This document shows positions 9,434-18,101 of a stretch of 64,000 nt of DNA, piece after piece. Each line of letters starts with the position of its first letter. The first letter of the stretch is position 1. The position numbers and the translations under genes were made by a program. Source of the stretch: an uncultured Colwellia sp. (GTDB lineage: Bacteria > Pseudomonadota > Gammaproteobacteria > Enterobacterales > Alteromonadaceae); assembly GCA_913062815.1 (NCBI GenBank), contig CAJXWZ010000023.1, positions 1 through 64,000 on the forward strand. Direction: 5' to 3'. The notes under the pieces are model-generated. The model did not search any database. It was not told where the DNA came from and saw only the letters and a list, made by a program, of their open reading frames with translations.

Positions 9434-9473
9434 AAAGAGCAATACTTATGAAATATGAAGTATTGCTCTTTTT
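9434..9473 (+). terminator. Intrinsic terminator after TonB receptor
   Basis: A 14-bp inverted repeat (AAAGAGCAATACTT/AAGTATTGCTCTTT) is followed by a T-run. It lies between receptor and halogenase genes, so expression of the halogenases must come from read-through or a promoter in 9474-9540. Confidence 0.85.
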
Positions 9474-9547
9474 GTTTATAGGGTTGTTAATACAATTTTG
9501 TAAACGTTGCCCTAAGCACGACAAAAAAAGAGATAGTAAGGTTTTTT

Positions 9548-11110
9548 ATGAATTCAGATGACAACAAACATAACATTATTATTCTCGGGGGCGGCACCGC
9601 TGGCTGGATGGCCGCCAACTTAATGGCAACAAAATGGCAAACACAATTAGCACGTAAGCAAATAACTATTACTTTAATAGAATCACCCGATATAGGCATT
9701 ATTGGTGTTGGTGAAGGCTCTACTCCGCGATTGAAAGATTTTTTTGATAAAATTGGTGTGCAAGAAACAGACTGGATGCCTGAATGTAACGCCACTTATA
9801 AAAATGGCATTTTATTTAAAGACTGGTCAGGTAGAAAAGGTTTTGATAGTTACTTCCACCCTTTTATTTCAATTATTGACGCCCACACCGCTCCCGCCTT
9901 TGTACACAATACCCAATTTAAGCGTCAAGGTTATGATGTAGATAGTACTGTTGATCGCTTCTTTTTAGCTGCGACTTTAGCTAAACAGCAAAAAGTACCC
10001 ATAGGCAATGAAAACTTCCCCTTTGATATTGGTTATGGTTATCATTTTGACGCTGTTCTATTGGGAAAGTTTCTTGCTAAACTTGCCATAAATAAAGGGG
10101 TTAAGCATGTTTTTGCTACCGCTAAAGATATTGGATTAAGCCAAAGTGGCAATATTGAACAGCTTACTTTAGATAATGGTGAAAAAGTTGCTGGCGACTT
10201 ATTTATTGATTGCTCTGGTTTTGCCAGTATTCTTTTACAAAAGACCTTGCAAGTACCTTTTATCAGCTATAAAGATAATTTGTTCAACGATAGTGCTGTT
10301 ACCATTGCAACACCCCATGTAAAAGGCGAAAAAATTAACTCTCAAACTATTTCAACAGCAATGAAGTACGGCTGGGCATGGGATATTCCATTAACCAACC
10401 GTACCGGCAATGGTTACGTATATAGTGCAGAGCATTGTTCAGCTGAGCAAGCAGAAAGCGAATTAAGAGCAAAACTGGGCTTAACCGATAACAGCATTAA
10501 AGCTAATCATCTAAAAATGAAAGTAGGCCGTGTTGAACAGCACTGGTATAAAAATTGTGTTGGCGTAGGTTTATCGCAAGGGTTTATTGAGCCTTTAGAA
10601 GCTACCTCTTTACACTTTGTATGTGAAACTATTGAAAATTTTATTGATGCATACACCAGGTTACATTTTACTGATTCAGCAATGAACTCGAATCAAAGCG
10701 AACATTTACAACGACAGTTTAATGAAAACCTCAATGCGCGCTTTGAAGGGATCCGTGATTATATTGTTGCTCATTACCGATTAAGCGATAGAACAGACAC
10801 CGAATATTGGCAACAAAATAGTGACAACCCTAAAATTTCCAATAACTTAAAGAGAATTGTGCAAGCTTGGTTAAATGGCGATGATTTAAATAAAACTCTC
10901 ACTCGACCAGACATGGTCAGTTTTTACCCACCGGTGTCATGGCATGCTATGCTGGCGGGATATGGCGTTTTTCCTGCAATAAACAAAGCGCTTCCCTTTA
11001 ATGACCAAGCACAAAAATATGATCTCGATCATATCGATCAGTTTATCGCGCGCAGTGCCCTAAATTTTAGCGACCATAAACGCTATTTAAGCCAAGTTAT
11101 TAGTAGTTAA
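9548..11110 (+). CDS. Tryptophan-halogenase-family flavoenzyme 1
   Basis: A 520-residue FAD-dependent halogenase-like protein. The N-terminal FAD-binding motif is GGGTAGW at 14-20. The IGVGEGSTP segment lies at 52-60. A conserved Lys in ECNATYKNG (K85) occupies the position of the catalytic lysine of PrnA/RebH. The family signature W-x-W-x-I-P is present as WAWDIP, and FIEPLEATS carries the Glu near the halide site. It would use reduced flavin, oxygen and halide to halogenate an aromatic substrate, but the physiological substrate of such receptor-linked homologues is unknown. An AAGG ribosome site precedes it. It is 8 bp from the next gene, a paralogue. Confidence 0.88.
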   Translation: MNSDDNKHNIIILGGGTAGWMAANLMATKWQTQLARKQITITLIESPDIGIIGVGEGSTPRLKDFFDKIGVQETDWMPECNATYKNGILFKDWSGRKGFDSYFHPFISIIDAHTAPAFVHNTQFKRQGYDVDSTVDRFFLAATLAKQQKVPIGNENFPFDIGYGYHFDAVLLGKFLAKLAINKGVKHVFATAKDIGLSQSGNIEQLTLDNGEKVAGDLFIDCSGFASILLQKTLQVPFISYKDNLFNDSAVTIATPHVKGEKINSQTISTAMKYGWAWDIPLTNRTGNGYVYSAEHCSAEQAESELRAKLGLTDNSIKANHLKMKVGRVEQHWYKNCVGVGLSQGFIEPLEATSLHFVCETIENFIDAYTRLHFTDSAMNSNQSEHLQRQFNENLNARFEGIRDYIVAHYRLSDRTDTEYWQQNSDNPKISNNLKRIVQAWLNGDDLNKTLTRPDMVSFYPPVSWHAMLAGYGVFPAINKALPFNDQAQKYDLDHIDQFIARSALNFSDHKRYLSQVISS

Positions 11111-11118
11111 GGTAAACC

Positions 11119-12624
11119 ATGTCAACAAAAGATCAAATAAACAATATCGTTATTGTCGGTGGTGGTTCAGCAGGCTGGATGACCGCTGCCATGTTATCTA
11201 AACAACTGGAGAGTAATATCAATATTACCCTAGTTGAGTCAGATAACATTGGCACAGTTGGTGTTGGTGAAGCAACCATTCCCCCCATTAAAACCTTTAA
11301 TCGCCTGTTAGGTATTGATGAAAATGACTTTCTTAAACACTGTAACGGTTCGATAAAACTTGGCATCAGCTTTGAAAACTGGCCTGAGAAAAATCATCAG
11401 TATTTTCACCCTTTTGGTCGATTCGCGGTAGATTTTGACTACATTCCTTTTTCTTATTTTTGGAATAAGCATAGAGCAGCTGGCGATCAAAAACCACTGC
11501 AAGAATATGCCAGCGCTTGGCACCTAGCTAAGAACAATAAGTTTTCATTACCTTCAAACGATAAAAAGTCGCTTTTTTCTGGCTTCGACTATGCCTACCA
11601 TTTTGATGCAGGTTTATACGCCAACTATTTGCGAAGATACAGTGAAAAGCTTGGGGTAAAAAGACAAGAAGGGAAAATCACTCAGGTAAATACTCATGCC
11701 AAAAATGGTTTCATTTCATCGGTAACCTTGGCTAATGGCAAAAATGTTACTGGCGATTTCTTCATTGATTGTAGTGGAGGTAGCGCCCTGCTATTAGGAA
11801 AAACCTTAGGGGTGAAGTTTATAGATTGGTCGAACAATTTATTGTGCAACCGCGCTATTGCCGTGCAAACAAGTCATGTCAAACCCATTAGCCCCTATAC
11901 CCGTTCTATTGCGAACACATCGGGTTGGCAATGGCGTATTCCTTTACAAACACGTATGGGCAATGGCTCTGTGCATAGCAGTGAATTTATCGATGAACAA
12001 ACCGCTATGGATGACTTGATCAGCGCTATTGATGGCGAGGTGTTATCAGAGCCCAGAGTGATAAACTTTAATGTGGGGCGCAGAGAGAAGTTTTGGCATA
12101 AGAACTGTGTTGCCATTGGTTTGTCTGCCGGCTTTTTAGAGCCACTAGAGTCAACCAGTCTGCACTTAATTCAAAGAGCGATTATGCGCCTCATAAGTCA
12201 CTTTCCCAACAAGCATTGCGATGAAATCAATGCAAAACAATTTAATAATTTGACCACGGTTGAATATGAGCATATTCGCGATTTTATTATTTTGCATTAT
12301 AAAGCCACCCAACGTGATGACAGTGAATTTTGGCGTTATTGCCAACACATGGCAATACCTGACTCGTTGCAACATCAGATTGAATTATTCTCTAGTCACG
12401 GTCACTTAAATGTCGATTCAAGTGACTTATTTAAACAAGACAATTGGTTAGCTGTATTAACAGGGCAAAATATTTTCCCTGAAAGCGTTGCCCCAATAAT
12501 GGCTTACAAACAAAAAATCAATTTACCCAAAACAATGGACTCTTTTCATTATGTGATGACAGAAACAGTAAAAAAACTGCCTAGTCATGACGAATATTTA
12601 AAGCAACATTGTCTTTTTCAATAA
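11119..12624 (+). CDS. Tryptophan-halogenase-family flavoenzyme 2
   Basis: A 501-residue paralogue of the preceding gene. It has GGGSAGW at 14-20, VGVGEATIP at 47-55, a candidate catalytic Lys at K80 in CNGSIKLG, the W-x-W-x-I-P motif as WQWRIP, and FLEPLESTS with the halide-site Glu. The two copies differ clearly in sequence, so this is not a recent duplication. The gene starts 8 bp after gene 1 with a TAAGG ribosome site and is followed 16 bp later by an aldo/keto reductase, so the three are co-transcribed. No signal peptide is present, so the enzyme works in the cytoplasm. Substrate and halide are unknown. Confidence 0.88.
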   Translation: MSTKDQINNIVIVGGGSAGWMTAAMLSKQLESNINITLVESDNIGTVGVGEATIPPIKTFNRLLGIDENDFLKHCNGSIKLGISFENWPEKNHQYFHPFGRFAVDFDYIPFSYFWNKHRAAGDQKPLQEYASAWHLAKNNKFSLPSNDKKSLFSGFDYAYHFDAGLYANYLRRYSEKLGVKRQEGKITQVNTHAKNGFISSVTLANGKNVTGDFFIDCSGGSALLLGKTLGVKFIDWSNNLLCNRAIAVQTSHVKPISPYTRSIANTSGWQWRIPLQTRMGNGSVHSSEFIDEQTAMDDLISAIDGEVLSEPRVINFNVGRREKFWHKNCVAIGLSAGFLEPLESTSLHLIQRAIMRLISHFPNKHCDEINAKQFNNLTTVEYEHIRDFIILHYKATQRDDSEFWRYCQHMAIPDSLQHQIELFSSHGHLNVDSSDLFKQDNWLAVLTGQNIFPESVAPIMAYKQKINLPKTMDSFHYVMTETVKKLPSHDEYLKQHCLFQ

Positions 12625-12640
12625 ATTTAAGAAGTAACCT

Positions 12641-13552
12641 ATGAAATATATAAAATTAGCTGAATATGACTCCTCTCGCTTGATTTACGGCTGTATGCGC
12701 ATTACTGGTGATAACGCTTCACAAGACAGAGCTAAAGGCAAGCAAGCCATTCAAGCGGCACTTGAAGCTGGTTACAATCACTTTGATCATGCAGATATTT
12801 ACGGCGGTGGTGAAAGCGAAAGCTTGTTTGGTGAAATACTCGCTCAATCTCCAAGCCTACGTGATGAGATGATACTCACTTCAAAAGCGGGCATTCGTGT
12901 TGGCAATATGCCAAATAGTGGCGACCCTAAATGTTATGACTTTTCTGATGCCTATTTAACACAGCAAGTTGAAGGGTCTTTGTCACGATTAAATACCGAC
13001 TACTTAGATCTTTTCCTGTTGCATCGCCCTGATTATTTATTTAGTGCTGAGCAAGTAGCGCAAACATTCAATAAATTAAGAGTGAGTGGAAAAGTAAAAC
13101 ATTTTGGCGTAAGCAACTTTTCACCTTCTCAAGTTGCGCTCCTGCAATCAGTACTTGATGAGCCGTTATTGGTTAATCAAGTTGAGATAAATATTCACAA
13201 CATCAATAGCTTTAACGATGGTACGTTAGATCAGTGTCAGCAATTGGGCATAACCCCCATTGCTTGGTGCCCGTTAGGCGGTGTGGTTTACCCTGCATGG
13301 GGCAATACTTTTTCAAAAACTGACGAAGCACGTATTGAAAATGAATTAGCCAAACAAGCTCAAAAGTATAACTGCTCACCATGGCAATTGATTTTAGCTT
13401 GGCTGTTAAAGCACCCTGCTAACATATGCCCAATTATTGGTTCAACCACAGCAGAGCGTATTCATGCGGCTACAACAGCGCTTGAGTTAAACTATAGCCA
13501 TGAAGATTGGTACCGCCTGCTAGAGGCAAGGAACGGACAAGAATTGCCTTAA
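12641..13552 (+). CDS. Aldo/keto reductase (YdhF-like)
   Basis: A 303-residue NADPH-dependent oxidoreductase with the (beta/alpha)8 aldo/keto reductase pattern. The catalytic tetrad is visible as D49 and Y54 in FDHADIYG, K82 in LTSKAG, and the His of LLHRPD near 128. The C-terminal cofactor region has CPIIGSTTAERI. It most resembles the E. coli YdhF branch. It is the last gene of the receptor-halogenase operon, 16 bp after halogenase 2. It converges with the next gene, leaving 18 bp between stops. The carbonyl substrate is unknown; a role in processing the halogenase product or a sugar is only a guess. Confidence 0.85.
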   Translation: MKYIKLAEYDSSRLIYGCMRITGDNASQDRAKGKQAIQAALEAGYNHFDHADIYGGGESESLFGEILAQSPSLRDEMILTSKAGIRVGNMPNSGDPKCYDFSDAYLTQQVEGSLSRLNTDYLDLFLLHRPDYLFSAEQVAQTFNKLRVSGKVKHFGVSNFSPSQVALLQSVLDEPLLVNQVEINIHNINSFNDGTLDQCQQLGITPIAWCPLGGVVYPAWGNTFSKTDEARIENELAKQAQKYNCSPWQLILAWLLKHPANICPIIGSTTAERIHAATTALELNYSHEDWYRLLEARNGQELP

Positions 13553-13570
13553 ATACACAATTTTATAAGC

Positions 13571-14740
13571 TTAATTGGCTTGCAGGCTTTTTTGCAACGC
13601 AAGCCTTAGCGCTTCTACTTGGGCTAGTTCATTCCCATAACTGTGCATTAAATCCAGATTCCCCGAACATACTATTAATTTTCCAATAGGGTTATATGCA
13701 TACCAAGTTAGGAGTGAAAAACTCCAATCTTGGCTGCACTTTGCTGTTATATCATTACTAGCTTCACTAACTTGTTCTATTTGTGCTGCATCAATGAGTC
13801 TCTCGGCGTATAAGTTATTAGTACTTTGGGAGTTAAAAATGGGTTTGACAAAAATTAACCACCATTCATCTTGACGATAGATTTCTGAAAAAGAGCTATT
13901 GGCAACCTGCCACTCACCTTTGATAACCTTATTGAACGAAAAGGGAAATTCGTTAAAACCTGTTAACCAAACCTTTAAATCGGCTTGTGTTATTTCAGCT
14001 TGGTTAAGGTTTTTGAAAGCGAGCTCTCCCCATTGATAGTTTTGCTTCACCATAGCCGACATAACCATAAGGTTAATTAAATAATGAGTAGAGCCCATGG
14101 CATTTTGCCAAAAAGCATTATCTTGCTGCAATAAAGCTACGGACGCTGCTTTGTTACCTTTAGATGCTTCGCGCCAAACCTCAAGCATCAAAAGCTTTTG
14201 AGTGGTACTCCAGGGACCTAGCAATGTACTTTGATATAGGTCATATCTCACTGATTCATACCAATGGGTTTGGCTTATCAAAATTTTATAGCGTTGCAGT
14301 AAAACACTGTTATTCGCCAAAACAGCATCTATTTCTTCCGTTTTTGCCAATAAGTGATCATTGCAGGCGTCATTGAATCTTTCAGGCATACCGCAAGGGG
14401 AGACAAGCTTGTATATATCTTCACTTGCTTTTGCAGTATCTAAAGCTATCTCCTTGCTGAGCGAATCGTTTGAGTAGTCGTTGTTATTGACTGCCAATAT
14501 TCGGTTTATGCCCGTTTTATAAAAATCATCTTCAACTGATGCCGTTAAGCCAGCAGCATAAACAAAGCCATTACGGCTATCTTCAACCGTCAATTTTTCA
14601 CTAAGAAACGTTTCAAAGCCTATGACAGTCTCTGACTTAACCTCATCATTAAAATTAATAGCCACAAGTAACAAATAGCTCAGTAAGGGGATGCCAAAAA
14701 CTATTACCAACAAACATTTGAAAATTGTACCAAACCGCAT
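13571..14740 (-). CDS. Membrane-anchored protein of unknown function
   Basis: A 389-residue protein I do not recognise. One N-terminal hydrophobic helix (about residues 8-28, CLLVIVFGIPLLSYLLLVAI) is followed by a mainly helical domain that should lie in the periplasm. Four Cys are visible, including the pair in SPCGMPERFNDAC. The rest is rich in aromatic residues and Leu/Asn without repeats. It converges with the aldo/keto reductase gene and stands alone on the minus strand, so context gives little. The length and regular codon use support a real gene. Confidence 0.6.
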   Translation of the reverse strand: MRFGTIFKCLLVIVFGIPLLSYLLLVAINFNDEVKSETVIGFETFLSEKLTVEDSRNGFVYAAGLTASVEDDFYKTGINRILAVNNNDYSNDSLSKEIALDTAKASEDIYKLVSPCGMPERFNDACNDHLLAKTEEIDAVLANNSVLLQRYKILISQTHWYESVRYDLYQSTLLGPWSTTQKLLMLEVWREASKGNKAASVALLQQDNAFWQNAMGSTHYLINLMVMSAMVKQNYQWGELAFKNLNQAEITQADLKVWLTGFNEFPFSFNKVIKGEWQVANSSFSEIYRQDEWWLIFVKPIFNSQSTNNLYAERLIDAAQIEQVSEASNDITAKCSQDWSFSLLTWYAYNPIGKLIVCSGNLDLMHSYGNELAQVEALRLALQKSLQAN

Positions 14741-14930
14741 GTTATATCATCCTTGTAAAAACAGTAAAGTAGCGCTAAAGATTAAACCTTGAATCGATTA
14801 TTTACGATTCTTATCAAGAATCCTCTCGAATACAATAATTTTATACCAACACTTGGCTTGATTGTCTAATAAGGTACTATTAAATTAGAAACACTTTCAT
14901 GATGTAAACTTCATTTATTAAGGAATTTTT

Positions 14931-15821
14931 GTGCTTATCAATCAACTTGCCAACAGTACCGAAACCAGCAAAACGGAACTTACCCCGTCTAATTTATTAA
15001 AAGACGAAATAGATCAAGTAACCAATATATACAATGTGATTATTGAGTTTTTCACCAATTATAGTTTTCAACTTATTGGTGCCGTCATTATTTTCATTGT
15101 CGGCTATTTATTAGCCGGAAAAGTAGCAACTTGGGTATTAAAGTTATGTCAACGACATAAGCTCGATATTACCTTGAGTCAGTTTTTAGCCAATACCACT
15201 AAAATGCTGATGGTGGTTATGATTACCATTATTTCATTAGGAAAACTCGGTATTAGTGTTACGCCGTTTATTGCTGCAATAGGCGCAATTTCGCTTGGTG
15301 CGGGTTTAGCTTTACAAGGCTTATTGGCGAATTATGCCGCTGGCTTTAATATTATTCTCATCAGACCTTTCGTTGTTGGTGACACTATTACAGTGCATGA
15401 TGTTACCGGTGTTGTTGAGGAGGTTTTACTCGCTTATACCGTACTTAAGAATGAAGATGATGTAATTATTACTGTGCCTAATAAACATATAGTCGGAGAG
15501 ATACTGCATAATTCTAAGCATGACTCTTTACTTGAGTTAACAGTGGGAATAGCTTACGAGCATAACCCACTAGAGGTTGTAGAATTACTAGAAAAGACGA
15601 TATTAGCAACTGACATTATTGGCGATAATAAAAAGCTGCAAGTAGGTATTGATGAATTTTCAGACAGCGCCATCACTATTGCCATACGCTTATGGACGCC
15701 AACGAATAACTTATATGCCGCAAAATACAAAGCTTACGCAAATATCTATAGTGCACTAAATGCAGCGAATATTACTATTCCTTTCCCACAAAGAGATGTT
15801 CACATTCACCAAACTTCTTAA
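14931..15821 (+). CDS. mscS: Small-conductance mechanosensitive channel MscS
   Basis: A 296-residue protein of usual MscS length. Three N-terminal membrane helices are visible. The pore-lining TM3 carries the Gly/Ala pattern GAISLGAGLALQGLLAN. It is followed by the conserved beta-domain start IILIRPFVVGDTITV and the VPNKHIVGE segment, then the alpha/beta cytoplasmic vestibule. The start is GTG at 14931, preceded by AAGGA. The channel opens under membrane tension and releases solutes on hypo-osmotic shock. It stands alone between unrelated genes. Confidence 0.92.
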   Translation: MLINQLANSTETSKTELTPSNLLKDEIDQVTNIYNVIIEFFTNYSFQLIGAVIIFIVGYLLAGKVATWVLKLCQRHKLDITLSQFLANTTKMLMVVMITIISLGKLGISVTPFIAAIGAISLGAGLALQGLLANYAAGFNIILIRPFVVGDTITVHDVTGVVEEVLLAYTVLKNEDDVIITVPNKHIVGEILHNSKHDSLLELTVGIAYEHNPLEVVELLEKTILATDIIGDNKKLQVGIDEFSDSAITIAIRLWTPTNNLYAAKYKAYANIYSALNAANITIPFPQRDVHIHQTS

Positions 15822-15832
15822 TAAGCAAAGTG

Positions 15833-15874
15833 AAGGTACTTAATTAGTCAATTTGATTTTTGATTAAGTACCTT
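15833..15874 (+). terminator. Inverted repeat after mscS, possible terminator
   Basis: A 12-bp perfect inverted repeat (AAGGTACTTAAT/ATTAAGTACCTT) starts 11 bp after the mscS stop. There is no good T-run after it, so termination is uncertain. Confidence 0.45.
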
Positions 15875-16045
15875 GGGTATTGTTACATTAACTTAGCTAT
15901 TAGTTTAATGATGCAATGATGATAAATAAAGCACCATGCTAAGCATCATATACTCCTATCGTAAATTGCATAATCACACGACTCTATTACACTGAGGTAA
16001 TAGCCGGACATCTTATTTCCCAACAATGTCGTATGGGGTTGTGCA

Positions 16046-16849
16046 ATGAAATACTCTTTATCCAGAAAATATATAACTTTAACAGTTTTGCTCTTATTGA
16101 GCTTTAAGTACCCTAATACAACTACTGCTCAAGAATTTATTATTGGCGTTGAAGATGTTAGCTATTACCCTCTGTACAACTTTTCGGCCAATAACACCAC
16201 TAAACCGAGTTTTACGCGTGAACTATTAGCTACTTTTTTTGAACAACACAATTATCGGTACCGATTTGTAGCACTGCCACTAAACCGTTTTGATAAATGG
16301 TATTTGGAAGACAATATTGACTTTAAATTTCCAGACAACATTAAGTGGCGCGAACAAACATTGAACAAATTAGATATTACGTTTAGCTTGCCTGTTATAA
16401 AATTGATGTCTGGTTCCTATATGCTTGCCTCTAAACAGCACTACAGAAGAGAAGATATCAAAACCTTGGGTACCATTATTGGCTTTACCCCTACCTTATG
16501 GTTTGACAAACTTGAAGGCGGACAACTGGCTATTATTGAAGAAAGCTCGCCCGTAAGTATCATAAAACATCTAACTCATGAGAATATAGATGCAACTAAT
16601 ATTGATGCTAGTGTTATTAGGCACAACCTGAGTTTATTGAGTAAGGATATTAAAATTCAAGTGAATAAAAATATACCTCACGAAATATTTGCATTTCATC
16701 TATCTTCAGTCAAACACCCTCAAATTATTGAAGAGTTTAATCACTTCCTTAGCAGTAACAAAGCACTTGTAAATAAGCTAAAGATTAAATATCACATAGA
16801 AAAACCTCTGAACTCCTTTGACATTATCAAGCATAAATCGCAACCATAA
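16046..16849 (+). CDS. Periplasmic solute-binding-like protein (SBP_bac_3 type)
   Basis: A 267-residue protein with a signal peptide (about 1-28, cleaved near TTAQE). The mature part has the pattern of extracellular solute-binding proteins family 3: FIIGVEDVSYYPLYNF, a ligand-site region around FVALPLNRFDKW, and a second lobe from about residue 130. No transport permease or ATPase gene lies near it. Such orphan proteins are common in Alteromonadales and the ligand is unknown. A GGGG stretch 8 bp upstream supports the start. Confidence 0.65.
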   Translation: MKYSLSRKYITLTVLLLLSFKYPNTTTAQEFIIGVEDVSYYPLYNFSANNTTKPSFTRELLATFFEQHNYRYRFVALPLNRFDKWYLEDNIDFKFPDNIKWREQTLNKLDITFSLPVIKLMSGSYMLASKQHYRREDIKTLGTIIGFTPTLWFDKLEGGQLAIIEESSPVSIIKHLTHENIDATNIDASVIRHNLSLLSKDIKIQVNKNIPHEIFAFHLSSVKHPQIIEEFNHFLSSNKALVNKLKIKYHIEKPLNSFDIIKHKSQP

Positions 16850-16889
16850 ACACTAAGTAATATTCGATATTCAGCGCTTATTGCTACTT

Positions 16890-18074
16890 TCATTTGTCCT
16901 TAATCGACTGCTGGTCATTTGGGTTTATCAGCCAAACTAATGCTGCAGGTAAGCGTTTCGCCCAAGCCGCTTCTGTGTGCTTGGCCGATTCATCAATCAC
17001 CCAAAGCAGGTCTTCTTGGTAACCTTGCTGTTTAAGCACCAACAGCATGTCATCAATACCCGGTTGTAAACGTTGTTCAAGGCCTACTCCGCCATTATCA
17101 ATGTATATTTTAATGGCTTTTTTGTCGCCTTGGTAACTTGCAACGGTACTCACATAATCTAGCGTTTCAATTTTAAACGCAGGTGACATACAAATGGCTT
17201 TAGAGAATACATGATCATATTGCCATGCTAACATTAGAGAAATCATGCCGCCCATTGATGAGCCACCAATTAAGGTATATTCTCTGCTTGTTTTAGTACG
17301 GTAAGTATCATCAATAAAAGGCTTAACCTTGTTAACAACAAAGTTCATATAGGCTTCACCTTGCACCCCTGGTGAATACTCTAAACCCCTCTGTTCAGTG
17401 CTGTTCATACCTACCACTATCATTGGCGGTATTTTTTTCTCTTGAATTAAACGCGTAAGCGTTTCATCCACTGACCAATCCACTTTAAATGATGCGGTAT
17501 TTGGGTCAATAATATTTTGGCCGTCATGCATGTAAAAAACTGGGTAATGTGCTTGAGTATTTTGCTGGTAATCTGGTGGTAACCACACAATGATATCTCG
17601 CGGCAACACTCCTTTTCCTTTCATTTGACGATGGTATTTTACCGTACCGGTAATTTGACCTTGTACTGGTAACTCTGCACTAGTGCGCCAATGTTTGATC
17701 CTACTAGTTATGGTTGCTGATGCTGACACGGTATGGTAATTATTTCCGAGCGGAAAGCCTGCTTCATTAGCCCCTTCATTAGCCCAACTCCCTTGGGTAA
17801 ATTTGAATTCAAGTGCATCGCCTTTCTCAAAACTCAATATTCGTTGCCAACGATGATTCCCCTGATTTTCGCCAAGGTATGTCATTTTCACTTGGTCTGG
17901 CTGCCAAGCACCTAAAGAGGCATGATTTCCTACAATAAATACTTGGCTATCCGTTGATAACGACGATGATTCGAGCTCAAAAGTCACTTGAACTTTGTCA
18001 TCGGCAAACAACAAGGGACTAGTAACAAATATAATGAGAATTGTCGCGACAAATTTATACAGAGTACTTGTCAT
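16890..18074 (-). CDS. Secreted esterase with N-terminal CBM20 starch-binding module
   Basis: A 394-residue secreted protein. After a signal peptide (1-24), residues about 26-125 read as a CBM20-type module: VTFELES, FIVGNHASLGAWQP and FKFTQGSW with the expected aromatic positions. The second part (about 150-385) is an esterase D/Fes-type alpha/beta-hydrolase with HYPVFYMHDGQN, the nucleophile elbow GGSSMGG and a C-terminal His in ESAKHTEAAW. It is the last gene of the glgP operon, 27 bp after the amylase, with an AAGGAGC ribosome site. The substrate is unknown; a starch-bound ester or acyl group on glucan is possible. The domain fusion is directly visible. Confidence 0.8.
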   Translation of the reverse strand: MTSTLYKFVATILIIFVTSPLLFADDKVQVTFELESSSLSTDSQVFIVGNHASLGAWQPDQVKMTYLGENQGNHRWQRILSFEKGDALEFKFTQGSWANEGANEAGFPLGNNYHTVSASATITSRIKHWRTSAELPVQGQITGTVKYHRQMKGKGVLPRDIIVWLPPDYQQNTQAHYPVFYMHDGQNIIDPNTASFKVDWSVDETLTRLIQEKKIPPMIVVGMNSTEQRGLEYSPGVQGEAYMNFVVNKVKPFIDDTYRTKTSREYTLIGGSSMGGMISLMLAWQYDHVFSKAICMSPAFKIETLDYVSTVASYQGDKKAIKIYIDNGGVGLEQRLQPGIDDMLLVLKQQGYQEDLLWVIDESAKHTEAAWAKRLPAALVWLINPNDQQSIKDK

Positions 18075-18101
18075 GTTAGCTCCTTGCTATAACGCCGCTT
18101 A

